NCBI GenBank assembly: GCA_023954135.1
Contig: JAMLIN010000017.1
Coordinates: forward strand, 1-64,000
Direction of reading: 5' to 3'
Source of the DNA: Burkholderiaceae bacterium
Lineage (GTDB): Bacteria; Pseudomonadota; Gammaproteobacteria; Burkholderiales; Burkholderiaceae_E
DNA: 64,000 nt
The notes under the pieces were generated by a model. It was not told where the DNA came from. It did no database searches and worked only from the letters and a program-made list of their open reading frames with translations. Shown one piece after another: positions 9,877 through 16,875 of the stretch (positions within the stretch are counted from its first letter, which is position 1; every line of letters begins with the position of its first letter). The translations under genes were made by a program, and so were the position numbers.

Positions 9877-9920
9877 ACGGCCCGCGCGTCCCCTTCCGGA
9901 CCCGCGGGCCGTTTCCTTTT
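9877..9920 (+). terminator. Rho-independent terminator after ahpF
   Basis: ACGGCCCGCG (9877-9886) and CGCGGGCCGT (9903-9912) are perfect 10-base arms. The loop contains a further GTCC/GGAC pairing, and TTCCTTTTCC follows. Confidence 0.8.
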
Positions 9921-9995
9921 CCGCAGTTTGTGTATGCTCTGGCGTTCACGGCGCGAGTCGCCGCCCGCCAAACCCGCATACATCGCCATCGCCCC

Positions 9996-10946
9996 ATGAC
10001 GCCACACGAACTCAAGTCGCGCCTGCGCATCCCGGTCATCGGATCGCCGCTGTTCATCATCTCCAATCCCGATCTCGTCATCGCCCAGTGCAAGGCCGGC
10101 ATCGTCGGATCCTTTCCGGCGCTCAATGCGCGACCGGCGGAACTTCTCGAGGAGTGGCTGCAACGCATCACCAGCGAGCTCGACGCCCACAATCAGGCCA
10201 ATCCGGATCGACCGGCCGCGCCCTTCGCGGTCAACCAGATCGTGCACAAGTCGAACGTCCGGCTCGAGCACGACCTCGAGCTGTGCGTGAAGTACAAGGT
10301 ACCGCTGGTGATCACCTCGCTCGGCGCGCGTCCGGACCTGAACGAGGCGGTCCACAGCTACGGCGGCATGGTCATGCACGACGTGATCAACCAGAAGTTC
10401 GCCCACAAGGCGATCGAGAAGGGCGCCGACGGACTGATCCTCGTCGCCGCCGGCGCCGGCGGCCATGCCGGCACCCAGTCGCCTTTCGCCCTCGTGCAGG
10501 AAACCCGCGCATGGTTCGACGGCCCGATCGCCCTTTCGGGTTCCATCGCCAACGGCGGCGCGGTCCTCGCGGCACAGGCGATGGGAGCCGACTTCGCCTA
10601 CATCGGATCGGCCTTCATCGCGACGCACGAAGCCAACGCGAACGAGCGACACAAGCAGGCCATCGTCGATGCCACCGCGCAGGACATCATCTATTCGAAC
10701 CTGTTCACCGGCGTGCACGGCAACTACCTGCGCGCATCGATCGCCGCCACCGGGCTCGACCCCGACAATCTCCCGTCGGGAGACCCGAGCCAGATGAACT
10801 TCGAGACCGGCAAACCCAAGGCCTGGAAGGACATCTGGGGCTGCGGACAGGGGATCGGGGTGATCGACGAAGTCCGCCCGGCCGCCGAGCTGGTCGACAG
10901 GCTCGCCGCGGAGTACGCAGCGACGCGAGCGCGCCTGCTCGGCTGA
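9996..10946 (+). CDS. Nitronate monooxygenase / 2-nitropropane dioxygenase family FMN enzyme
   Basis: A 316-residue TIM-barrel flavoprotein. Family motifs are the N-terminal IPVIGSPLFIISNPDLV, the phosphate-binding region ILVAAGAGGHAGTQSPF, and SGSIANGGAVLAAQAMGADFAYIGSAFI, which holds the FMN. The GGHAGT segment contains the histidine commonly used as base in this family. These enzymes oxidise propionate-3-nitronate or related nitronates; some family members have other substrates, so the exact role is not fixed. The ATG at 9996 has no obvious ribosome-binding site, but upstream codons give no family sequence. It stands alone between two terminators. Confidence 0.85.
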   Translation: MTPHELKSRLRIPVIGSPLFIISNPDLVIAQCKAGIVGSFPALNARPAELLEEWLQRITSELDAHNQANPDRPAAPFAVNQIVHKSNVRLEHDLELCVKYKVPLVITSLGARPDLNEAVHSYGGMVMHDVINQKFAHKAIEKGADGLILVAAGAGGHAGTQSPFALVQETRAWFDGPIALSGSIANGGAVLAAQAMGADFAYIGSAFIATHEANANERHKQAIVDATAQDIIYSNLFTGVHGNYLRASIAATGLDPDNLPSGDPSQMNFETGKPKAWKDIWGCGQGIGVIDEVRPAAELVDRLAAEYAATRARLLG

Positions 10947-10988
10947 GCCCGCGACCGCGACCGCTCGAACGGTCGCCCTGCTCCGACG

Positions 10989-11020
10989 AATGGCGCCTCG
11001 CGGCGCCATTTTTCATTTTC
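10989..11020 (+). terminator. Rho-independent terminator after the nitronate monooxygenase gene
   Basis: AATGGCGCC (10989-10997), loop TCGC, then GGCGCCATT (11002-11010), followed by TTTCATTTTC. Perfect 9-base arms. Confidence 0.85.
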
Positions 11021-11205
11021 GTTGCAAGGCGCGGCGACGCGCCATCGCGTGACTCATGCCGCGCCATCCGCCGTCCCGATCTGCGCGGCGGTCACGCCGA
11101 TTGCGGCCAATACGTAGGTTCGATGCAGCACGACCTGCCGCCAGTCCCTCGGCTGCGACCGTTCATGACTTCCGGCCTCGGTCGATACCACCCTCGTCGC
11201 TAATC

Positions 11206-11280
11206 TGCCGTGAACAAATTCACGGCACGTCGTGTCTCCCAGCCAGGTGAGCAACCTCCTCTGCTTCACTGGAGACCAAA
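11206..11280 (+). ncRNA. Structured 5' leader with Shine-Dalgarno-sequestering hairpin, copy 1
   Basis: Stem 1 is TGCCGTGA (11206-11213) with TCACGGCA (11220-11227) and a 6-base loop. Stem 2 pairs GTCTCC (11234-11239) with GGAGAC (11271-11276), and GGTGAG (11246-11251) with TTCACT (11265-11270) using two G-U pairs. The GGAG of stem 2 is the only credible ribosome-binding site for the TTG at 11281, so the folded form would block translation. The same two stems precede the next gene. The stretch 11021-11205 upstream shows no gene or recognised signal. Confidence 0.55.
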
Positions 11281-12525
11281 TTGGCGACGAAAGCAGTAAC
11301 TACGTACGTTGCGAAAGCATCGGACGCGAACGGACACGCCAAAGCGCGGTTCAAACGATTCATCTCGCTGTCGTTCATCACGATGGCATCCGCGGCCCTC
11401 GTGGCCTGCGGTGGTGGTGGCGGCGGCTCGGCCAGTGGCGGATCCGGCACTTCGCTCGACCTGATCGGCACCTCCGTCGACGGGTCCGGAATCAACGCGA
11501 CGATTCCGCCGAAAGCGACCAATGTCGGCGACGCGGACTCGCCTGCCGGATCGGCCGTCGATCCGGGCCCGACCGACACCTCGAAGGACTCGAGCTCATC
11601 GAGCTCGCCCAGCCTCGGCGCGCAGGGAGGAAGCCCGTCGTCGGCCCAGACCGACTTCCTCGCCCGTCCGTTCGCGGCGGATTCCCCGTGGAACCAGCCG
11701 ATCCCCTCGAACGCGACCTATCGCAGCAGCGATCCACGCACGACGTCGCTGCGCAGCAGCTCGCCCTTCGGCGTCAACACCAGCAACTGGACCATCTGGG
11801 TCTGGCATGCCAAGGCCACCGATCCCACCGTCACCATCAACGTCTCGGTGCGCCACCTCACCAGCTCCGGCAACGCCAACGCCGGTGACGTCACCATCCG
11901 GATGCCGGTAGACGCTCATCCCGATCCGGCCAATGATTCCCACATGGTCGTCATCGACCCCGACGGCAAGCATGCCCACGAGTTCTGGTACGTCAAGAAA
12001 GGCGGGAGCTCGTACACCGCGGTGTCCTACGCCAAGGTCCCCCTGGACGGCAGCGGGGTCAACATCAGCGGCTACGCCGCCCACAACCCCGACTACTTCA
12101 CCTACGGCTGGGGTGCCACCCGCGCCTACGGCGGCTCGCAGCTCGGCGGCCTCATCCGCAAGGGCGAGGCTACCCAGGGGCCGATCGAGCATGCCATCGC
12201 GGTCGCGATCCCGGCGCGCTATCTCGGCGGCCGCGCCGTCTGGCCCGCCACCAGCGACGACCAGTCGTCGGACTACGCCGGGGTCATCCCGATGGGCACC
12301 CGCTTCGCGATCCCGCCCGACATCAACCTCGACTCCCTGGGGCTGTCGCCCGCTCACCTGCGACTTGCCCGGGCCCTGCAGAAGTACGGCCTGATCGTGG
12401 TCGACAAGTCGGGCTCGCCCTGCATGTACGCCGAGGGGCTCGAAGCGCAGGCCGACGGCCATGCGCTCAACGCGAACCGATCGCAGATGGCACTGATCCA
12501 CAGCCTGCTCACCGTCGTCGAGTAG
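11281..12525 (+). CDS. Exopolysaccharide-locus lipoprotein, copy 1 (function unknown)
   Basis: A 414-residue predicted lipoprotein with a TTG start; GGAG lies six bases upstream within a hairpin. The signal peptide ends in a lipobox (ALVAC, then a run of glycines), so the mature protein is membrane-anchored. A Ser/Gly/Asp-rich linker of about 80 residues leads to a roughly 285-residue globular domain beginning RPFAADSPWNQPIP, with GWGATRAYGGSQLGGLIR and a C-terminal LGLSPAHLRLARALQKYGL. The domain resembles secreted proteins of unknown function that I cannot name precisely; a carbohydrate-binding or lyase role near the polysaccharide genes is only a guess. The domain is almost identical to that of the next gene. 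Confidence 0.75.
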   Translation: MATKAVTTYVAKASDANGHAKARFKRFISLSFITMASAALVACGGGGGGSASGGSGTSLDLIGTSVDGSGINATIPPKATNVGDADSPAGSAVDPGPTDTSKDSSSSSSPSLGAQGGSPSSAQTDFLARPFAADSPWNQPIPSNATYRSSDPRTTSLRSSSPFGVNTSNWTIWVWHAKATDPTVTINVSVRHLTSSGNANAGDVTIRMPVDAHPDPANDSHMVVIDPDGKHAHEFWYVKKGGSSYTAVSYAKVPLDGSGVNISGYAAHNPDYFTYGWGATRAYGGSQLGGLIRKGEATQGPIEHAIAVAIPARYLGGRAVWPATSDDQSSDYAGVIPMGTRFAIPPDINLDSLGLSPAHLRLARALQKYGLIVVDKSGSPCMYAEGLEAQADGHALNANRSQMALIHSLLTVVE

Positions 12526-12528
12526 ACA
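11664..12528 (+). repeat. 865-bp direct repeat, copy 1
   Basis: Matches 13371-14235 at a constant offset of 1707 bases. I found no difference from 11664 to 12245. From 12246 to the stop codons there are about 16 substitutions, mostly silent. It encodes the shared C-terminal domain of the two lipoproteins. Confidence 0.95.
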
Positions 12529-12571
12529 CTTCCCCACCGGCACGCCGCCTGTGGCGGCGCGCACCCCGAGC

Positions 12572-12596
12572 AACGGCGCCTGCGGGCGCCGTTTTC
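12572..12596 (+). terminator. Rho-independent terminator after lipoprotein copy 1
   Basis: AACGGCGCC (12572-12580), loop TGCG, GGCGCCGTT (12585-12593), then TTCC. It separates the two lipoprotein transcripts, which implies that copy 2 has its own promoter. Confidence 0.75.
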
Positions 12597-12692
12597 CATG
12601 GGCCTGCGGCGCATGCGCAGTGCGCCGCTCGTCCCGCCACCACCGCCACCCATCGCCTCGCCGCTCGGCCACTATCATGCGCGCCGCTAGCC

Positions 12693-12780
12693 TGCCGTGA
12701 ACAAGATCACAAGAAAGATCACGGCATGTCCGCGTCTCCCAGCCAGGTGAGCAAGCTCCTCTGCCTCACCGGAGACGACA
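12693..12780 (+). ncRNA. Structured 5' leader with Shine-Dalgarno-sequestering hairpin, copy 2
   Basis: Stem 1 is TGCCGTGA (12693-12700) with TCACGGCA (12719-12726); its loop is 18 bases instead of 6. Stem 2 pairs GTCTCC (12734-12739) with GGAGAC (12771-12776), and GGTGAG (12746-12751) with CTCACC (12765-12770). The two G-U pairs of copy 1 are G-C here, so pairing is kept while sequence changes. GGAG lies six bases before the TTG at 12781. Confidence 0.55.
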
Positions 12781-14232
12781 TTGACGACAGTACCCTGCTC
12801 GAGCGCAACCAGCGCCCTGCATGCGAACGCATGCGCATCCACTGGCCTGCGGTTCCGCAGATTCTCCCGCCTCTGGCTCGTCATGATCGCCTGCGCCGGC
12901 ATGGCGGCCTGCGGCGACTTTGACAATGCTCCGGCCGCTTCCGGCGGATCGGACCCTGTGGTCCTCGATTCGGGCGCAGCCCTCGATCTGGGCACAACCT
13001 CGGTCCAGCAGACGGACATCAGCCAGACCAGGACAAGCCTGTCGAAGCCAACGCCTGCCGCCAGCATGGACAGCATCGCGAGCGTCTCGCCGCCACCCAC
13101 GGGTTCGAACCCTGCCAGCCCGCCGGCGGCGGCGAGCCCGGACAGCGGCAGTGATGCCATACGATCGTCGAACACGTCACGCGGGGAGCGCCAGTCGACC
13201 AGGCCTGCCGACGATCCGCCTCAGGCGGGCGCCACACCGGCAGGCGCCCCGGAAACAGTGGGCGACAGCGCATCGAACCAACCGGACGAGGATAGCTCCC
13301 CCGTCGATCGCGGCGAACCGAGCTCGCCACAGCAGCAGCCACCGGCCGCACAGCAGCACGACTACCTGAGCCGTCCGTTCGCGGCGGATTCCCCGTGGAA
13401 CCAGCCGATCCCCTCGAACGCGACCTATCGCAGCAGCGATCCACGCACGACGTCGCTGCGCAGCAGCTCGCCCTTCGGCGTCAACACCAGCAACTGGACC
13501 ATCTGGGTCTGGCATGCCAAGGCCACCGATCCCACCGTCACCATCAACGTCTCGGTGCGCCACCTCACCAGCTCCGGCAACGCCAACGCCGGTGACGTCA
13601 CCATCCGGATGCCGGTAGACGCTCATCCCGATCCGGCCAATGATTCCCACATGGTCGTCATCGACCCCGACGGCAAGCATGCCCACGAGTTCTGGTACGT
13701 CAAGAAAGGCGGGAGCTCGTACACCGCGGTGTCCTACGCCAAGGTCCCCCTGGACGGCAGCGGGGTCAACATCAGCGGCTACGCCGCCCACAACCCCGAC
13801 TACTTCACCTACGGCTGGGGTGCCACCCGCGCCTACGGCGGCTCGCAGCTCGGCGGCCTCATCCGCAAGGGCGAGGCTACCCAGGGGCCGATCGAGCATG
13901 CCATCGCGGTCGCGATCCCGGCGCGCTATCTCGGCGGCCGCGCCGTCTGGCCGGCCACCAGTGACGACCAGTCGTCGGACTACGCCGGAGTCATCCCGAT
14001 GGGCACCCGCTTCGCGATCCCGCCCGACATCAACCTCGACTCTCTGGGGCTCTCGCCCGCTCACCTGCGCCTTGCCAAGGCCCTGCAGAAGTACGGCCTG
14101 ATCGTGGTCGACAAGTCGGGCTCGCCCTGCATGTACGCCGAGGGGCTCGAAGCGCAGGCCGACGGCCACGCCCTCAACGCCAACATGTCCCAGATGGCGC
14201 TGATCCACAGCCTGCTCACCGTCGTCGAGTAG
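12781..14232 (+). CDS. Exopolysaccharide-locus lipoprotein, copy 2 (function unknown)
   Basis: A 483-residue predicted lipoprotein with a TTG start and the same leader structure as copy 1. The signal segment ends in a GMAAC lipobox. The linker is longer (about 160 residues) and rich in Ser, Pro, Ala and Gln, with no clear similarity to the copy 1 linker. The C-terminal domain, from RPFAADSPWNQPIP to the end, is nearly identical to copy 1, with only two residue changes seen (Arg to Lys and Arg to Met near the C-terminus). The different linker length suggests the same domain is displayed at two distances from the membrane. Function unknown. Confidence 0.75.
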   Translation: MTTVPCSSATSALHANACASTGLRFRRFSRLWLVMIACAGMAACGDFDNAPAASGGSDPVVLDSGAALDLGTTSVQQTDISQTRTSLSKPTPAASMDSIASVSPPPTGSNPASPPAAASPDSGSDAIRSSNTSRGERQSTRPADDPPQAGATPAGAPETVGDSASNQPDEDSSPVDRGEPSSPQQQPPAAQQHDYLSRPFAADSPWNQPIPSNATYRSSDPRTTSLRSSSPFGVNTSNWTIWVWHAKATDPTVTINVSVRHLTSSGNANAGDVTIRMPVDAHPDPANDSHMVVIDPDGKHAHEFWYVKKGGSSYTAVSYAKVPLDGSGVNISGYAAHNPDYFTYGWGATRAYGGSQLGGLIRKGEATQGPIEHAIAVAIPARYLGGRAVWPATSDDQSSDYAGVIPMGTRFAIPPDINLDSLGLSPAHLRLAKALQKYGLIVVDKSGSPCMYAEGLEAQADGHALNANMSQMALIHSLLTVVE

Positions 14233-14235
14233 ACA
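13371..14235 (+). repeat. 865-bp direct repeat, copy 2
   Basis: Partner of 11664-12528. The first 582 bp appear identical to copy 1; divergence begins at 13953. The sharp change suggests recent gene conversion. Confidence 0.95.
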
Positions 14236-14243
14236 TTCCGACA

Positions 14244-14270
14244 CCCCGCGCGGCGCCGTCCGTCGCGGGG
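14244..14270 (+). terminator. Possible terminator hairpin after lipoprotein copy 2
   Basis: CCCCGCG (14244-14250) and CGCGGGG (14264-14270) form a strong stem just after the stop codon, but no T tract follows. Confidence 0.35.
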
Positions 14271-14399
14271 GGCGGGCCTTCGGCTTGCATCCGTGATATT
14301 TTCAAATGGCCCGCTGGAACCCTGCGTGTACCGTAGCCGCGGGTTCACGCCAACTCCCGGACCGATGCCTCCGAATCCGCAAAACCCGACATCGCCGCA

Positions 14400-15878
14400 A
14401 TGACCGCGATCAGAACAGGCCCCAGGCTCCAGTCCTGGGCCGATGTCCTCGTACCGATCGGCTTCGCCGGTGCGGCGGCGCTCGTCGGGCTGGCGATCGC
14501 CGGCGGCAAGGTCACCCATATAGCGATCGTCCTCGGCGGCCTGCTCAGCCTGGTGCTGCTGCAGATGCCGGCCGTGGCGATGTGGCTGGTCCTGGTCGGG
14601 TCCCTCGCGATCATCGGCCCGGTCGCGTTCTTCATCCCCGCCCTCGACAAGATTCCCTGGCTGTTCGCCCTGCTGACCCTGTTCCTCGCGGGGGCCTCGG
14701 TGATCTACGCAGCGACGATGAATCGCTCGGCCAACGCGAGGATGCCGGCGTTCATTCCCCTGTTCGCCGCCTTCATCGCCTACGCGGCCGCCTCCATCCT
14801 CTGGAGCGACGGGATGCTCAACGAGGGGGCGTCGGGCCTCAAGCGGGTCGCCCAGGGCACGGGCGTGATGTTCGCTCTCGCAACCTATCCCTTCGCCAGC
14901 AAGAACGTGCGGCGCTGGATCCTGCTCATCCTCGTCATCTCGATCGCCCACCTGCCGATCGCGCTCTACCAGCGTCTGGAACTCGCGCAGGTGCTCGAAG
15001 GCGGGGCGGATGCGATCGTCGGCCTGCTCGAACTCGATCAGCGAGGCCGTGGCGCCTCGGGCGTCCTGGCCCTGATGCAGATGCTGGTCGCCGGCGCAAT
15101 CGTCGCCTTCGCCCGCGAATCCCTCCTCAAGTGGCCGGTCGCCGTCTTCCTGATCGGGCTCGTGCTGGCGCCGCTGATCTTCTCCGAGGTCAACGTCATC
15201 TTCATCCTGGCGCCGCTGGTGGTGATCACCGCCTACGCCGACCTGATCCGCAAGCGGCCGATGCTGCTCGTGTTCGGCCTGGGCATCTTCGCCGCCGGCT
15301 TCGTCATGCTGGGCAGCCTCTACCTCGTCTGGCAGCAGTCCGCCTGGGCCGGCGGCGAACAGATCTCGATGGAGAGGCGCCTCGAGAACGTCATCGCCTA
15401 CAACTTCGGGGACCGGGGCTACAACAATCAGGGCGATCTCAACCGCAAGACGGTCTTCACCTACTGGGCCGACAACCACGGCCTGCAGAATCCCGATGAA
15501 TGGGCCTTCGGCCATGGAGTCGGTTCGACCAACCTCTTCGGCGATGATTCCGTGCCGGTGCTCGCCGTCCGCCACGGCGGCAAGAGCCTCGGCCTGTCGA
15601 CGATCTCGCAATATCTCTGGGAACTCGGGATCGTCGGCACGGCCATCTTCCTGTTCGCCTGGTGGAGCGCCTTCACCACCGGGCTTAAGAACCTCCGACG
15701 CTCGACCCCGGGCTACTGGCGCGCGCTCGATCGCAGCCTGATCATCGCGATCGTCGTCCTCGGCATCGGTCTCGTCTACAACGCCTCGCTCAGCGGCATC
15801 CTCAGCGGCCAGGTCCTCGCCGGCCTGGTGCTCGGCCTGATCGCCTGGCGCACCCGTTTCTCCGAACCGTCGCGCTGA
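14400..15878 (+). CDS. Wzy / O-antigen-ligase-like polysaccharide polymerase membrane protein
   Basis: A 492-residue polytopic inner-membrane protein with about 11 hydrophobic segments. A large periplasmic loop (about 310-395) contains RRLENVIAYNFGDRGYNNQ and ends before a final group of helices, the usual layout of the Wzy/WaaL (O-antigen ligase) superfamily. Proteins of this type join polysaccharide repeat units or ligate glycans in the periplasm. Its position between lipoproteins and glycosyltransferases supports a role in exopolysaccharide polymerisation. Sequence conservation in this superfamily is low, so polymerase versus ligase cannot be told apart. The ATG at 14400 lacks a strong ribosome-binding site. 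Confidence 0.75.
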   Translation: MTAIRTGPRLQSWADVLVPIGFAGAAALVGLAIAGGKVTHIAIVLGGLLSLVLLQMPAVAMWLVLVGSLAIIGPVAFFIPALDKIPWLFALLTLFLAGASVIYAATMNRSANARMPAFIPLFAAFIAYAAASILWSDGMLNEGASGLKRVAQGTGVMFALATYPFASKNVRRWILLILVISIAHLPIALYQRLELAQVLEGGADAIVGLLELDQRGRGASGVLALMQMLVAGAIVAFARESLLKWPVAVFLIGLVLAPLIFSEVNVIFILAPLVVITAYADLIRKRPMLLVFGLGIFAAGFVMLGSLYLVWQQSAWAGGEQISMERRLENVIAYNFGDRGYNNQGDLNRKTVFTYWADNHGLQNPDEWAFGHGVGSTNLFGDDSVPVLAVRHGGKSLGLSTISQYLWELGIVGTAIFLFAWWSAFTTGLKNLRRSTPGYWRALDRSLIIAIVVLGIGLVYNASLSGILSGQVLAGLVLGLIAWRTRFSEPSR

Positions 15879-15943
15879 TCTACGCCTGCACGGCAAGGCG
15901 GCGCTCCGGCGCGCTCGTGCGGCCGGGAGCGAAACCGTGAGAT

Positions 15944-16423
15944 TCAGGCGAAGATGAACTCGCGTACCGCCCGGACCAGGGCGATACGCGTATCCGACTC
16001 GAAGTCGCCGACACCGTGCGAACCGACCACCTCGTCGATCTTCGCGGCGAGCTCGGTCTCCGTCTCGACGATGTGCACCCCGGGCCGCCCGGCCAGCCAC
16101 CTGGCGGTCGCCTGCTGATGGCGACTGGTGACCTCCTGCAGCTCCATCTGTCGCGGCAGCATCACCAGCGGCTTGCACAGCTCCGACGCGGTGATCACCG
16201 TCCCGATCCCGACATGGGACACCACGACATCGGCCTGCTCGAACATGCTGCGATACTCGGCCGGGGTCATCATCTGCCGGCTCTCCATGTGGGCAGGCCG
16301 ATGACGGGTATCGCCGATCTGCGCGAAGGCCTCGATATCCGGACGCGCAGCCACGAAATCATCGATCGTCCGCACGAGGCGATCGAAGGGCAGCATCGAA
16401 CCCACCGTCACGAAGAGCTTCAC
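15944..16423 (-). CDS. Alg13-like catalytic subunit of a split glycosyltransferase (PssE type)
   Basis: A 159-residue protein with a GTG start at 16423 that overlaps the stop codon of the Alg14-like gene by four bases (GTGA). It begins KLFVTVGSMLPFDRLV and carries the C-terminal nucleotide-sugar-binding half of a GT-B enzyme: VVVSHVGIGTVITASELCKPLVMLPR, then RHQQATARWLA. This matches the Alg13/PssE family, which needs its membrane partner Alg14/PssD to transfer a sugar to a lipid-linked acceptor. Sugar specificity is unknown; bacterial pairs often transfer glucuronic acid or glucose in exopolysaccharide assembly. Confidence 0.85.
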   Translation of the reverse strand: MKLFVTVGSMLPFDRLVRTIDDFVAARPDIEAFAQIGDTRHRPAHMESRQMMTPAEYRSMFEQADVVVSHVGIGTVITASELCKPLVMLPRQMELQEVTSRHQQATARWLAGRPGVHIVETETELAAKIDEVVGSHGVGDFESDTRIALVRAVREFIFA

Positions 16424-16875
16424 AGCACGCTGCCCCGGTAATGAGGCCCGTCCGGCTTGGCCAGATGCGACCATTGCGTCAGCCAGAGATGGGCGGCGCG
16501 GCCCGCCTTGAGACCCGACAGCGACATCTCCTCGATGTTGGCAACGCTGTCGATCCATACGGTACGGACCCCCAGCAACCTGGCCATGCGCAGCGCCAGC
16601 ATGCCCGGCGCCGATCCGGTGGTCACCAGTACCCCGGGCCGCTCGCGCAGCAGGATCCAGGCCAGGCGCGCGACGGTCGCGACGATCTTCCACTTGTGCA
16701 GGCGGCTGACGTCGGGAATCGCGTAGAAGCGGTGTCCGGCGACATCGTCCCGATACATGTCCTTCACGCTGACATAGGCGACATCGCAGCCCTCGAAGGC
16801 TTCGCGGATCCGCATCAGCTCGGTCCAGTGGCCGCCGCCCGAAGCGACGGCGAGGATGCGTGGCGCACCGCTCAT
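16420..16875 (-). CDS. Alg14-like membrane-anchoring subunit of a split glycosyltransferase (PssD type)
   Basis: A 151-residue protein starting at the ATG at 16875, which overlaps the preceding GT4 gene (ATGA). The N-terminus ILAVASGGGHWTELMRI is the diagnostic Alg14/PssD loop, followed by a hydrophobic segment near VARLAWILLRERPGVLVTTG and SAPGMLALRMARLLGVRTVWIDS. It supplies the acceptor-binding N-terminal half and recruits the Alg13-like partner, encoded next with a 4-bp overlap. Tight coupling suggests equal expression of the two halves. Confidence 0.85.
   Translation of the reverse strand: MSGAPRILAVASGGGHWTELMRIREAFEGCDVAYVSVKDMYRDDVAGHRFYAIPDVSRLHKWKIVATVARLAWILLRERPGVLVTTGSAPGMLALRMARLLGVRTVWIDSVANIEEMSLSGLKAGRAAHLWLTQWSHLAKPDGPHYRGSVL

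Noticed and set aside
11206..11280. Cyclic-di-GMP (GEMM) or another known riboswitch class at the lipoprotein leaders
   Set aside because: The conserved GCAAA and ACGCAAAGC elements of GEMM are absent, and no other known riboswitch core was recognised; treated as unclassified instead.
10989..12596. Interpretation of GGCGCC hairpins at 10989 and 12572 as an insertion-sequence inverted repeat pair
   Set aside because: Each has its own small loop and T-rich tail in terminator position, so they are two separate terminators rather than element ends.
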